Of a stretch of 64,000 nt of DNA, positions 25,616 through 37,941 are shown piece after piece. Every line of letters starts with the position of its first letter. Position 1 is the stretch's first letter. The translations under genes were made by a program, and so were the position numbers. Below the pieces are notes generated by a model that did no database searches, had not been told where the DNA came from, and worked only from the letters and a program-made list of their open reading frames with translations. Source of the stretch: Apricaphanius iberus (Eukaryota; Chordata; Actinopteri; Cyprinodontiformes; Aphaniidae); the NCBI GenBank assembly GCA_028564705.1, contig JAPXFQ010001512.1:496001-560000 (forward strand), read 5' to 3'.

Positions 25616-26229
25616 AGGGCGTTTTCACATGGGAGTCCGTACTCGGATACCGTATTTGGTCAAAATCCACTTATTTCGTACCATGTGAATACAGACTGGA
25701 CTGTGCCAGTTTACGGCCAGAGAGACCTGCCTTGGAGGTAGTATCCGAGTCCAGGTACGGGCGGCCACGGATCATGTGATCACAACCCGTACTCTGGCCG
25801 TACTCAAGACAATAGACGCGCTCCACGCGGAAATGACGACACCGCCGGCCGAAATTACAGAATCCCCTCATGACCATAAAAATACCAAAACAACGCGATT
25901 CAAGCATCCCACAGCAACACAGCAGGCTACAAAACGGCGGGTTTACTACAACACTCACCCTGTAGATGGCTTCAGGTAGCAGTTGACCAGTAGACCAGTT
26001 TGTTTACATTCTAGGCTGTCGCTCGTTTTATGACGTCGGTACTTCTCACTCCCTTGTTTGTTGGATAGCTACAGAAATATTTGTATACCGCTACCTGCTG
26101 TTTAGGTGTAGTCCGTCATGTAAAACACTGGATTCCAGCACGGACTGATCCGCCCCATGTGAACAGAAAAAATTTGCATTTTTCTCTGGCCATTTTCTGG
26201 CATGGCCACACATGTGAAAAAAAGGCCCT
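25616..26229. mobile_element. MITE with AGGGC...TTTTCACATG ends
   Basis: The left end agggcgttttcacatggg is inverted at the right (cacatgtgaaaaaaaggccct). Inside, TACTCGGATACC-type and GTACTC motifs recur in both orientations (25635-25690, 25745-25800), as in long-TIR MITEs. No transposase is present and target duplications were not identified. Confidence 0.55.
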
Positions 26230-27611
26230 AAGATGTGCATTAAACTAAGAACAATCCTGTACTTAACGTGCGGGAGCTATTTCACATAATAATGCGGTAA
26301 AATAGGCGCTAACGATCTGTGATTCGGGTGTTAGATTTTGACAATGGAGGGAAATATAGGCTGTTCATGCAAACTTCTGACTTTTGGGAGATGTGCAGCA
26401 GAGCAGCTGCTTGGAGCTGCAGTGTTGAGCTCCCAGCTCTGCTTCCCTCTGCTTCTTACTCTGTCTTATTTACCCAGAAACATTGTTTACTCGCTATGTA
26501 GTGTGTGATACTATCAAGTATTGCTATATTATTCAAATAGAAAATTAAAATAAATGTATGCTATTCTACCTGGAGTAGATATTCATGTTAAAGCAATGCT
26601 TGATAATACATTTGGAGCTCACCTTTCTTTTCAAACAACCGAGTGAACAACTGCTTGTCCTCATTTACCTTTCCACCCTGATTTTCCTTTCATAAGGAAA
26701 CACATGAGTCTTCCCCTGTCTTCCTAGTAATTTCCACGGCTCCTCCAAGCTTCTGTCTCCCCAACTGATTCACCAGCAGAAGTACCATTTACAGTAATTC
26801 GAGAGGGGTGGTGGGGCCCTGCACACCATGACAATGACTTTCTTTATATACCAAACCAATGTCTAACTACAAGTTAAAGTTTCCACAGGACCTTTTTATT
26901 TGTACATAGATGCTAAAAAATGTTTGTGCATGCATATGTAAGTACAGGAGACTGACTTCTACCACCACCCCCCACCACCACCACCCCCACCCGCGCCTCG
27001 GGCCCTGGGTCCTCGGTACCCTTTACCCCCCCAGTCCAATGCCCCAGCCACCAGAAACCAATTGTGCAAGAAGGGCACCAACAACAAAAGAGAGCTCATA
27101 ATATGGTGGCCATTATACTGACATTATACTGATACTTTTTGCCTTTCTTTGAAGACACATGGTATCAGTATAATGGTATCATGAATGTTTTAATTCCTTG
27201 TCACATTTGTTTACTGAGCCGTGGCAGGGAGGGAAGGGGCTGAGAGTCATTTTGTCTGCAGTACTGCTGTTAGAAGTTCTGTGCCGACTTAGGGAGATAA
27301 AATCGTTCAAGTTCTATAGTTTTGATATAAATAAGCACCCAAAAGAATAACTTTTTTGGCATGGATTTGATCAAATAATCAATCATTTTGACAACCTAAA
27401 CCCCTGCTTGGTACGTTTCACATACAGCCCGAGGAACTGGCCAAAACGGGGTAGGACTTCAAGATGGACTGACATCTGAAAATCATACGAGCAGAAGAAC
27501 TAGTTTCACCTGATCAGACAACACCTTAGAGATGCACACTGTGTGTAGATGTCCCTGAGGTTTTTCATGTGTCCACAGAGTGAAGATAAAGAGTGTCATA
27601 ACAATCTAGAG
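26230..27611. other. Intronic sequence, no gene recognised
   Basis: A CCACC-rich tract occupies 26960-27000. No supported feature was found otherwise. Confidence 0.4.
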
Positions 27612-28639
27612 CAGCGGTGACCAGCCCTGTTCCCCTACTGTCCTGCAAGTTTTAGTTGTCTCCAGTGTGCAATTTTTTTTTATTCATGAGAAAAACAACC
27701 GGTTTGCTGGCATTATTACTGGCAGGCATTAGTTCTAAATTACTGTTCTGTCCCCACCACTTCAAAACTGGATATTTTGTTGAACAGTGGATCCACCAGC
27801 GCAATTTTCATATAATCAGTATCCGAACTGACTGGTATATTACATTTTCTCTATGTGCGAACCTCTTATTCTTCTTTGTAGAGATTGCATTCAAAAGTGG
27901 CTAGTTTTAACCGGTAACTGATTAACTTGTATCGCTTTAATGCAACGTGTTTTAACTATGCTGTGCCACCAGCTCCAGAGGCAAGACGGACAAACACTGC
28001 GCGGGTTTTGGACCATATCCACACATTTTGCGATCGGTTTGTCTTCAAAGCCGTATAAAAATCCATATTGCATTTGTTGTTCAGGAAGTTACAAACCTGG
28101 TCACAGCGATTTTGAGTAGTATAGCTTAGTTGTCTTATTTACAAGTTAAAAGAATAATCCCCTTTTTTTTTAGTTTAAAGCTCTGAAAAGGTCCAGCACG
28201 ATGCCAAAATCCGAGTGCACAAAATTATTTTTCCACCCGGGGTCGATGCAAAAATAGAGGGATTGTTGAGTCTTTTTTATCATTCTATTCCTCTCGTCTG
28301 TCAGAATTGCGTTGATTGTACTGAATCTCCTCCCACACTCTGCTGTTGAGACAGAACTTGTAAACTGCCGCCATCATTTTTTGAAGGTGTTCGCCTATGT
28401 TTTTTAAGTCCTTCAGCAGAAGTACACTGGCTGCAGAATTCACGTGAAGGGAAATATTACTCTGTTAGACCACCGGGACAAATAACCAAAAAAAGGGGGG
28501 CAATCAAAAGCAGAGGGAGGGGGAGATCTACCCCATCCCCTCAGCATATCGCACCCTTGTCGCCTCCCTGCTACGACACAGAAATTGATCTAAAACTCGC
28601 AGGGCAGTAGATCTTGAGGACCAGGGTTGGTGACCACTG
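27612..28639. mobile_element. hAT-like element, about 1 kb
   Basis: The left end (cagcggtgaccagccctgtt, then tactgtcctgcaagttttag) is repeated inverted at the right end (ctaaaactcgcagggcagta, then gaccagggttggtgaccactg). The left flank atctagag fits the hAT/Charlie target preference. The right flank does not preserve it. The interior might hold decayed transposase sequence near 28290-28440, but I could not confirm a domain. Confidence 0.6.
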
Positions 28640-28789
28640 GAATGGTCCTACTGGCAAATTAGGTGATTTGGTGACATGCCAAAGAGTCTGTGAGACTTCC
28701 AGAACCAAACTGATCAAGAATATGAGACTAACGAACCGGACATTATGGTTTTGACAAAGTCAGTCAAAAAGAGGTCAATGGTAATACAG

Positions 28790-28925
28790 AAAATGATCTC
28801 AAGTCTAAGAAACACCAGGAAGGAAGAAGACAGAAAAGTAGAAAAATCCCAAGGGATAAAAGAGAAAATGGAGAAGTTCAGAAAGTGAAGCGGGGCACTT
28901 TGGGCAGTGACTCCTAAACGATCAA
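28790..28925 (+). pseudogene. Short LINE C-terminal fragment
   Basis: Plus-strand sequence from about 28810 reads, with frameshifts, like a shortened version of the LINE segment at 54688-54945. It has a KYQG-like start (aaatcccaagggataaaaga), then gagaaaatggagaag, then gcactttgggcagtgactcc (ALxAVTP). The shared order supports one family. Confidence 0.5.
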
Positions 28926-31900
28926 CTTTGATTACTAAATACTCTATCATACTTTAGATTTTTTGGTTAAGGGAGTTGATGCTTCCTGCCTGTTTCATAA
29001 AACAGGCTATTAAATCCTGAAATGCCTGAAAGACGTTAGTCTCATCCTTTTTTTTTTATGTTGTCGTTCTTTATAACAGGAGTAAATAACTTCCCCATTA
29101 ATCACTCATGGCATTTGGCCATATTTTCTAGTATTTCCTACACTGTCTGAAACACAAGGGAGGTCCCACTCCCCACTGACTAGCCTTAAAAAATAAGAGA
29201 TGTAAAAGTTTTTTAGGATAAAGAATGATTAATATTTGTTTGAACGCTTGTGCCACACTTTGAAAGAATGCTGTCAAAGGCAATGAGCCCCATCACATTT
29301 TTGACTACTGTCACCGACAGAGAAGAATAGTTTTCATATTGATGAAAAACCTTACCGTTAAATTGGAATAAAAAATACTTGCTTGATGAATTGTGAGTCA
29401 TATTTTAATTGAGATAATCATTTGAATATCAGGTCGAATGCATGGTCTTGGACACTGCCTGGATATCATATCCCCCAGAATAATCATGCAATGACCAGAC
29501 AAATGGGCAATAGCAGATAAGACCACTTTAACTGAAAGTGTGTACCAAAGCACAAGCTTCTATGGTAACAGCAGAAGCATTTTGACAATACTTAACAAAG
29601 TCAATGGCTTTTCTGGCACAAGTGTAGAGAGACTGTTCAGCTGGGCATCCTTGAAGCTCCGCAGGGAAGAGCAATTAAAGAGACGCACAGCTGGAGTGTC
29701 CCTGTTGCAAAAAGTAAATGAAGAAGATAACTATATTTTTCCCTTTCCCTCTGTCATATCCTGAATTCAAATGTCAATGCCCCAGCTGGATGAATATATT
29801 GACTGTTTTTAGGCTACAAGCATAAGCAGTCAGAAGACTCTGACTCTGGTGGATAAAATAATATTCACTGGGCACAGTAGGTGAAAGGAATTGGGTACTT
29901 CCTTGCACTGATTAAAATGCAAATTTCAATCCCTATGATCAAGAATTCCTGAAAACAAAGAATTGGTATCTCTATGAAGATGGGCAACGATCCTGCATAA
30001 GATTACGACCACATATCTGTCTATCTGTCCCCTTTTTGCCACCAGGGCAATTCTGACACATCAGGGTATAGACTCTACTGGACCATTGAGGATGTGCCCT
30101 GATTTAGGTACAAAGTTATTTACAAAAGATCCCTTTAATACAACAACATGTGTTTTCAAAATATTTTGGTGGCACACCAGCATTTATTATGTTCAATTTT
30201 AGAGCTATCAGTGCCTGGGAGCCTCCAACAGCTGAAAACCCCCACTATACAACCATTATCTCCTGGGGCACCTACCGAAAGTACTGACTGAGTCTTGCTT
30301 TACAGCATCAGGCGACACGCTACCAAATGGATACAAACAAATCTGCAGTTTTGAGACTTTAGCCATGGCAGAAAAACTCTATCAGAAGAAGTAAGAAAAA
30401 GAGGAAGTGAGGGAGCAAGAGACAACACAAGGGTCAACATAGGCTCAGCTTTGCTGGAGAGCTCTACAACAGGATGCACTACGGATGCTGAACTAGCAAT
30501 GTTGCTACTGGATTGGTAAGTAATAAAGGTTTGTTCGAGGGTTATTGCGCTTGGTCGGGCATGATGATGCAGTTTGATGGTTTACCAACTGACAAGCTGT
30601 TAGTTTCATGTCTTGATGTTTTGGCTGGCGAGCTTGTAAAACCATCAGTACACTGGCCTTTTCAGATACACTCCATAGAGATTTGGTTTTACAACAGTGA
30701 CATTACGCCGCAAGCCTTGAGAGGGTGAGAAAGAGCAAATATCCACAAAATTACAGAGTGTGTCATTAAGTTTATAAGTTGTGATGTGGTGGTTCCATTA
30801 ATTTGACACATTCGACCTGAACATTCCAAAGAGGCTCAACTGGATTAAGGATTCTGGAATTTGGAGGTTAGGCCAACATTTCTTATACGTTGTTGTTCAT
30901 CTCAAGCTTCTCCTGAATGATCTTTGTTTTGTTGGAGGGTCCATTATCCTCCTGACCTCTCAGACCAAAATCTGTGTTTTTCTATACTACAATCCTTATG
31001 CACATAATTCACAGGTAAGACACACATATGGTCATACATGTAATGTTAAAAAATGTGATTATCAGACTAGACCCCCTCCTTCTATTGCTCCTTGGTCCAG
31101 TTCTGATGATCAATAGTCATTGGTGATGCTTTTCATTGCAGATAGAGTTCAGAGTGTGAACCGTGACCTATCGACAGCTACCCACCTCCATTTACAGAAA
31201 ACTACAATTCATTGTTGATTCTTCCTAATTAAACGAGCATTTGGAAGATCGGAGCACGTGTCAGTGGTCACAATATTATGCTTGACTTGTAAACTAATAT
31301 TCTGAACTTGATGATGGAATGACTTGCTTAAGAAAGCTCTTTTTAGCTAAGCAAAAATGATTTGCTATCCCGAGTATGATGGATCGGCAAGCCTGAACAG
31401 CAGTATGTCTAACTCACAGTCAGTAGGAATGACTAATTCCTTCCTCCATTTTCCAGCTTTCACTAAAGCAAAATGATCTGTTTTCCTGCAGCACTTCCAC
31501 ACATTCCCATTCTATGCATTCTTGTTGTGAGCTCCGCACTCACCGCTCCCGTGTGATGATATGTGAGCCCGGTAAGGACGCACTTTAAAGTGCCATGGAT
31601 TTACATCACAACGTATAAAGCTGAGAGGTAGAGGCAGAGTCACTGAGAGGTAAGATATACAGCCGGGACTGTCGCTGGAGATTAACTGGAGAAGAGCACA
31701 ATTTTTAAAGATGCTTGTGAGAATACAGTCAGCAGTTCTAAGCAGCTGAGAAGAAAAACAGGAATAAAATTGATTTTTATGTGTAATTGTTCTTTCAGCT
31801 ACCGATGTCCTGACCTGATCTCTATCATCTATACCAGTTTTTTTTAAACAGTCTATGAAAGGGTTCTGGGATTCCTTAAAAAGAAAACTTTAAACTGATT

Positions 31901-32190
31901 AGAATATATATATGATTCAACTGAAATGACGTTAGTTGTCAGTTAAACTCCTCTAGGATAAATTCCTGACTGGAGACAGTTCAGGTCACTGGGCGTATCT
32001 GTGACAAACCAGGCAACCCAACAGCTGGAATGACGTTTTTATTTTTGTAACTTTAACCTAGACAAACTAGATGTCGCCGTTGGGTTCATGTTCCATATCA
32101 AACCTTAAATATATTCATATAATAGTCTCAATTCTGTTTTTATACTTCTCTTGTTTGAATCTAAATGCTTCGATTATCTGTCACCTTTGT
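28926..32190. other. Intronic sequence, no gene recognised
   Basis: Possible very old Tc1-like traces lie near 30800-31000 (ggattaaggattctggaatt, ggtccattatcctcctg). Nothing is well enough preserved to bound. Confidence 0.35.
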
Positions 32191-32251
32191 TCTGTTACAG
32201 CAAAAATTTCCCTCGGTTGAACAATAAAGGATTATTCTATTCTGTTCTATT
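32191..32251 (+). repeat. L2/CR1-type LINE or SINE 3' tail
   Basis: The segment caaaaatttccctcggttga followed by acaataaagg and (ATTCT)n-type repeats is the characteristic 3' end of many fish L2/CR1-type retroposons. A similar (ATTCT)n stretch resumes at about 35325. Confidence 0.55.
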
Positions 32252-32400
32252 AATGGTCAAAAATTGAACTGGTTAATTGTGATTAATTAATTACAGAGGA
32301 ATCAGTGCATTGAAAAATAACGCATTTAATTGCAGTTTGCATTACAATCAATATGGAACCTTTCTTTGAGCATGATTTCCTGTTGCGCTGATTACAATCA

Positions 32401-34247
32401 CTACGTTTACAAGGACACAAGTAATCGGATTAAAAGACTGATCGGAATAAAAATGCTTCATGTTAACACGGCATTCAGATTACTCTGACCTGATCAAACT
32501 CATTTGGATCAAAATTTCATTCTGATTGAGAGGGGTGGTTTATTCCGATAGTTAATCCCATCGTGGTGCATGCAAACTGTTATTCTGAATGTAGGTCATT
32601 CCTTCGCATGTCTCTTAAGTCATGCATAGATGTCTAATACGTCGTCTTAATTAAAGCAATGGAACTGTACCCTTATGGCCAGGAAAATGAATGGGCTCTG
32701 ATGGGCCACCGGCCGAACATGGCCCCAGTGGCCTCGGGGCTGACCATTTGGCTTAGGACGAATGGAGCCGGGGGGGTATAGTTTTGCCATTGGGGGGGCC
32801 ATCGGTGCTGACCGGGCCTTGCCTGAGGGTGGCACCAGCACTCCCTCGGGACGGTTCCCATTGACGTTTGGCATCGGTTTGAGACGCCCGGGAGGGATCC
32901 CTGGCGCCTTCCCGGGCGACTCTGCGGGAACTTTTGGGACTGTTTGGGGGGACTTTCGGGACTGTTTGCCGTGACATTTGGAATTAGGATTTCCCTTGCT
33001 GCGGTGGGAACTTTGCCAGTATGTTTGTCGGGACATTCAGTTTAGAGATTCCCCTGCTCCAGGGGACGTTCAGGACCGAGTTCCCTTTGTGGGCGGGGAC
33101 TTCGCCGGGATTGTTTGCTGGGACGTTTGGCTTAGGGATTCCCTTGTTCCGGGGGACATTTGGAACAGAGTTCCCTTAGTGGGCGGGGACTGGTCGGAAT
33201 TGTTTATTGGGACATTTGGCTTAGGGATTCCCTTGCTCCGGAGGATGTTTGGGACGGAGTTCCCATGTTTTCCGGCGCGGGCCTCTGTGTCGGACAACGA
33301 CCGTTTCCGTTGGCGTCTGGCCTCTTTCTGAGTGCCCCAAGGCGGGGCCCGGAGCTGCCGAAGGCCCGGGGTTCTGGTTTTGGCACCATGTTTGTGCCAG
33401 GTGACTGCGAATGAGCGAGGCTAAACTGCTCCCTGTCCTGTTTGAGATTCGCTACTCCTTGGTCGCTTAAACCCGTTTTGAAAAAAAAAGTAGAAACTTG
33501 GTCAAATTTTCGTGACGAGGCTTTCCGTTAGCATCCAAACGTCACGTCACGCGGCCCGTTTCTCAAAATCACGCATTTATTTTTCACAGTCCCCGCACAG
33601 GTCAGTCAACATCGCCTGTCAACTCCTGCACCCACCGGCCACCCCCTGTACAAAAACGGTGGTCGTACGGCCTTCGGTTTGCCATAAAACACACAAAAGT
33701 GTCAAAAATTTAAAAAGGCCTGAAAGTTAGGGAAAGACCACCAAGGTTTTAGCCAAGAGCAAAATTTAGGGGTCAAAGGTCAGGTTACCTGTGTGACCCG
33801 CAAGTATTTCGCACGTCTCTGCCTACGTGTCCAAAATCCCAGCTTTCTACGAGCCTTAACTACTTTGACCTATGTCCTAGTTTCAAAGAGACACGGGGAA
33901 GAGGGTGCGGTAAGGGATTCGGTTTGTAATGAAATTGCGTACATAAGAATGAAGGCTTGTGAATGTAAAACCTTGACTAGGAAAAATAAATAAAAGCACA
34001 CTCTGAAGAACATCGTAGACCTCTATTTCAAAGGGGCGCAGCAATGTTTGTTTACAACGGACGTCTATTTCTTCTTCTACAGCCGTTTCCGGCGTTTTTG
34101 ATAGTTCTGTGCATGTCAAAATGATTCATTCCATTCAGACATATAGCAGATGTAAACGTTTGTCATAATCGGATAGATGTGAAATTCTAATCCGAACTAT
34201 GATCGGATTATTATTGTCCGATATTTTCCACATGTAGACGTAGCTAA
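32401..34247. mobile_element. TIR-bounded DNA element with GC-rich cargo
   Basis: The left end ctacgtttacaaggacac and subterminal taatcggatta reappear inverted at the right, where the ends read taatccgat...tattttccacatgtagacgtag. That gives an approximately 1.85-kb unit. TCGGATTA/TAATCCGA motifs recur near both ends. Between AT-rich arms lies an abrupt GC-rich block (about 32690-33420) with a minisatellite. No transposase was recognised. The target duplication is unclear, so the family is not assigned. Confidence 0.55.
32971..33270 (+). repeat. 90-bp minisatellite
   Basis: Units begin GGGACATTTGGCTTAGGGAT or close variants at 32971 (59 nt, internally deleted), 33030 (90 nt), 33120 (89 nt) and 33209 (truncated). 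Each full unit also contains GAGTTCCCTT and GGGCGGGGACT. The first full unit is stop-free in one frame (a 30-residue repeat), but the 89-nt unit breaks the phase, so I treat it as non-coding. Confidence 0.85.
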
Positions 34248-35324
34248 TGATGCATATGTCAGAGGCAGGCAGGTAGGGTGAAAATACACTTTTCAAGCCA
34301 TCTCCAGGGGTTCAGAGGGGTTTTCATCATTTATTAGCAGACCATACCTAAACTGACAGGTGCGATAAATATAGAACAACAGCCCACCACGATCCATACT
34401 CCTGTTTGGTTCTGATTTGTTCAGACAGAACAGACAATCGGCTCTGCGCCAAGTTGCGCCCGACAACTTGCTGCCGTTTGCATTAAGTCAAAGGCTTTAC
34501 GAACGAACCGCATAAGATAAACTGTCTGGCTGCAACAAACACGTGGTGGAGGCCATCTTTCACATAGCTGGTATGTGTGTTTCTGTGTAACAAAAAGTTG
34601 CAAAAATCCCACAGGGCACATGGACACAGAAAGTTTGAAAATTTTAAAATGAAACACTAAGTTTATACAGTTTTTACTATCTTTTTGAGACTGCTGCTTT
34701 TTACTTTTATTACACTGATTAGAAAAACATTTATCAGAATATTATTTCAGATTCATGTTTCATTTTTGCAAAATCAAAAAGTAAACTATCATTGGCACTG
34801 ATAAAATTTCTAATTCTTTTAAAGTCATTTTAGTACTCATGAAAGCCTTTCAGATCTATTCTTTCTAACCACAGAGTATGCACACCTCAAAATGATTAAA
34901 TCTGGGCAAAGTGTCCACTGAAAAATCCAAGGGTCCTTTTAAAATCTAAAGATGGTCACCCTAAATAAAGAATCTTTTTGTAATTTTTTTAATAACGACA
35001 TTCTGAAAATGTGCTTAAAATGACACTTTGTTTCTAGGTCTGTTCAGTTTTGGCCAAAGATATTTTTTTCTTTCACTGCTCTTCTGAATTGACTTGCATT
35101 TTACTGCATTTTTCAAATATAAAAAAAAAAACTTAAAATAACAGTATTCACGCTTGTGAGATTGTTCTTGTTAGTCGTCATCAAAAAGTCATTTATATGT
35201 AAATAATTGTGCTTTTATGGGCAAAAATGGTTGTACTTTTAAAAAGCGATTAATCGAGATTAATTAATTAATTAATAACAAAGCCTCTAATTAATTAGAT
35301 ACATTTTTAATCAAGTCCCTCCCC
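34248..35324. other. Intronic AT-rich sequence
   Basis: From about 35240 a TTAATTAATTAA-rich stretch (gcgattaatcgagattaatt) resembles another at 32270-32300. The two may be the ends of an outer element enclosing 32401-34247. No gene was seen. Confidence 0.35.
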
Positions 35325-35355
35325 TAATTCTATTCTATTTTATTCTATTCTATTC
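35325..35355. repeat. (ATTCT)n microsatellite
   Basis: The tract ttctattctattttattcta continues with further ATTCT units. It matches the microsatellite at 32232-32251 on the far side of the nested elements. Confidence 0.8.
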
Positions 35356-35648
35356 CACACTCACTCAATCTGCACCCAAAAAACAGGATCCAGAATGAAT
35401 TTGGTTTTTATTCAAAGGAAAGTGTACAGAAGTCGTATTGGCTCTCTTTTCTTGCATTGTGTTGTTCTCAAAGTGTGAGGAGATAAAAGTGTGTCTCCCT
35501 GTTTTCAATCTCTGTGTGTGTGTGTGTACACACACAATACCGACTATTTCTTGTTTAATCATTGACTACGTTAGGGCCAGTTATTCCTACAGAAACCAAA
35601 TATTGGTCCTAATGAGGCTAAATGTCTTTCTGGGCATTTGCTCTGGAT

Positions 35649-35985
35649 GCGAGTGTGTGTGTGTTTGTGTGTGTGGACCTGGTATTACTATCTTTTTGGG
35701 GACCAAAAATTGGAAGTTTACTATCCAAGTGGGGACCGACCTCCCTTGTGGGGACCAAAATCCCGGTCCCCACAAGTTTGAAGCAATTTTTGAGGCTTAA
35801 AATTTGGTTTTAGTGTCAGGGTTACACTTAGGTTATGGTTAGGTTGGGGTAAGGGTCAGGGTTAGGCATTAATTTTTGATGGTTAAGGTTAGGGTAAGGC
35901 GCTATGGAAAACATTATGTCAATGAGAAGTCCCCACAAGACATAGAAACCCAACATGTGTGAGTGTGTGTGTGTGCGTGTATGTA
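35649..35985. repeat. GT-flanked fish repeat with GTCCCCAC and telomere-like motifs
   Basis: The unit is bounded by TG-rich microsatellites (35649-35672 and about 35957-35982). After TGTGGACCTGGTATT come alternating GTGGGGACC and GGTCCCCAC blocks (35700-35775), then degenerate TTAGGG-like sequence (ttaggttatggttaggttgg, ggttaaggttagggtaagg, 35828-35900), and finally AGTCCCCACAAGACATAGAAA. I know this architecture as a dispersed fish repeat. Its mobilisation mechanism is not evident here. Confidence 0.75.
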
Positions 35986-36317
35986 CTGGTTGTCACAGCT
36001 GACAGAGACCAACATCTGAATTACCCTTAATTTATAGGGACTCTTATCTGTAATTCCTAACGGAGCAAAAACAAACTTCCAAGGTCAGAAACATGTTTTT
36101 AGGGTTATAGAAAGAAGTAAGTAAGAAAAGCTTTTCCTAAACCCAAAACGAAACAGAAATTGCAGATTCTTTTGAGTGGCATATTCTTCAAAAAGAAAAG
36201 AAACAAACTTTGTAGAAGAGCCAGCTACAAGTTAGCATTAAGGAGCTAGGTAAAGCTTTGCAATGATGAAGTTTTTCAGCAAAGTTCGTGCTCACAGTCT
36301 ATAAAATGTTGAATTAA

Positions 36318-36874
36318 GTCTAGTTTATACTTCTCTCTCAGCAAGTTTGCATTTGCCCTTTATACTTCTCCGTCGGTGTGTCAGTGTTGCAAAGCAATTC
36401 CTCATCCGGACAGCAGGGGGTGCTGTCTTTTTTCTGGCGGGTCTCCCAAACCATTGCTGTGACATCTCTGGCAAACAACCTTTTATCTGTTTCGGCTTGT
36501 GAACGCATTTCCACTCAAGGAACATTGAGTTTTCATTGAACTGGAAAGCTTTTTACTAAGAGGTGCAGCTCACTGACTACTTCACAAAATGTATTCAAAA
36601 AAAACAAACAGCAGTCTGCTTCTTGTTCTCTACACCTCCTAGCGTTGCCAAAAAACCATATGACATAAACTGGCCTTGCAAAATAAAGTATCTAGTGACC
36701 AAAAATTGGCTGTCCAATCACAGAAGTGCAGTCTCATATCTTTTTGACGGATATTTTAAAAATTAGTCTCTACTCTGTCCGTGCTTGAGTAGGTTACAGA
36801 GAGCCTTTGCATCGACGGATCATTGGCTTTGCATATCTCCGTACCTACACAGAAAGAAAAGTGTAAACTAGGCT
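36318..36874. mobile_element. TTAA-flanked MITE
   Basis: The ends gtctagtttatacttct and (read in) aaaagtgtaaactaggc are inverted repeats. TTAA stands immediately outside at 36314-36317 and 36875-36878. It has no transposase. TTAA duplications are typical of piggyBac-like elements, but the terminal bases do not give the usual piggyBac start, so the superfamily is open. Confidence 0.6.
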
Positions 36875-37900
36875 TTAAACACACGCTTTCTTCTGAATGC
36901 AAACAAATATTTTATAAGACAGATATTGTGGTATTTTTGTAATAGCTGGTATATCTAAAAGGCATCCTTTTAAAAATAAAAACTATTTTCACTGACACCA
37001 CAAACAAGGAAAACACTTTTATTTGGAACAACGGAAATTTTCTACGTCATTAGACTCATTAGTGTAGGGAGTAGTGGGGAAAAAGTAAATGGGTGACTTG
37101 TAAAGCTAACAAATAAAATGGTTTTATGTCATAGGTAAAATAAGCAGGTGGCCAAGACTGAAAGACAGTTGATGATTACTAAAGCAACGTACCAAGTCAT
37201 CTAAACTCTTTGAAAATATTTAGAGAGTGAATACGTATTTGACTGTGGCTGTAAATGAAAATGAATTAGGACCAAACACTCTGAAGGATGATGGACACAC
37301 AGGTCAGTTTGACATTTATATGTTTCCCAAACAACAAGATATATTTTCTGTTCTTTACTCATATCACAGCAACTATCAGATGTGTATAAACCAACAGGCA
37401 TGGTAAGTGGTAAACGGGGTGCATTTGTACAGCGCCGTTTTTAGTCAGAGGTCCCCAAAGTGCTTTACAAGCACATTGAATTACACTGTTGTTGAAAGTG
37501 TGTTATGCAGATACAACTGCCTTGTATTACCTTAAAATGCATTCAGTCATTCACCTTTTTATGCACACATTTACACACTAATGATGGTAAGCTACATTGT
37601 AGCGAGGCTGCTGAATACTGACGCCAGTAGGTCCTCTGAGTATCAACACAACGACCTAGACGGATGGAGCAGGGATTTGAACCAGCAACCCAGCAGTCAC
37701 AGGGGCAAATCCCCAGCAGCTGTGCCAAGGTTGCCGGCATCTTTGGGATTTAACACTCAAACCAGAATTAATACTCATCACTGCGAAACCAGCAGGTTCT
37801 ACCTCCAATCCCGAAGAAGGGACTGTCCTGCTTGTTTTTGATGTTTGCCTGGTTAAATAAGTCTAAATCGGATGAATGATTAATTACCAGCCTTCTGCAG

Positions 37901-37941
<41 letters not shown>

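Noticed and set aside
29540..29764. Frame with SVERLFSWA resembling the SERLFS motif of hAT transposases
   Set aside because: The resemblance is limited to a few residues, and no other hAT domain or terminal repeat is nearby.
32978..33331. 117-residue frame with 30-residue repeats
   Set aside because: The repeat phase is broken by an 89-nt unit and the minisatellite explains the open frame. It is kept only as a finding, not as a gene.
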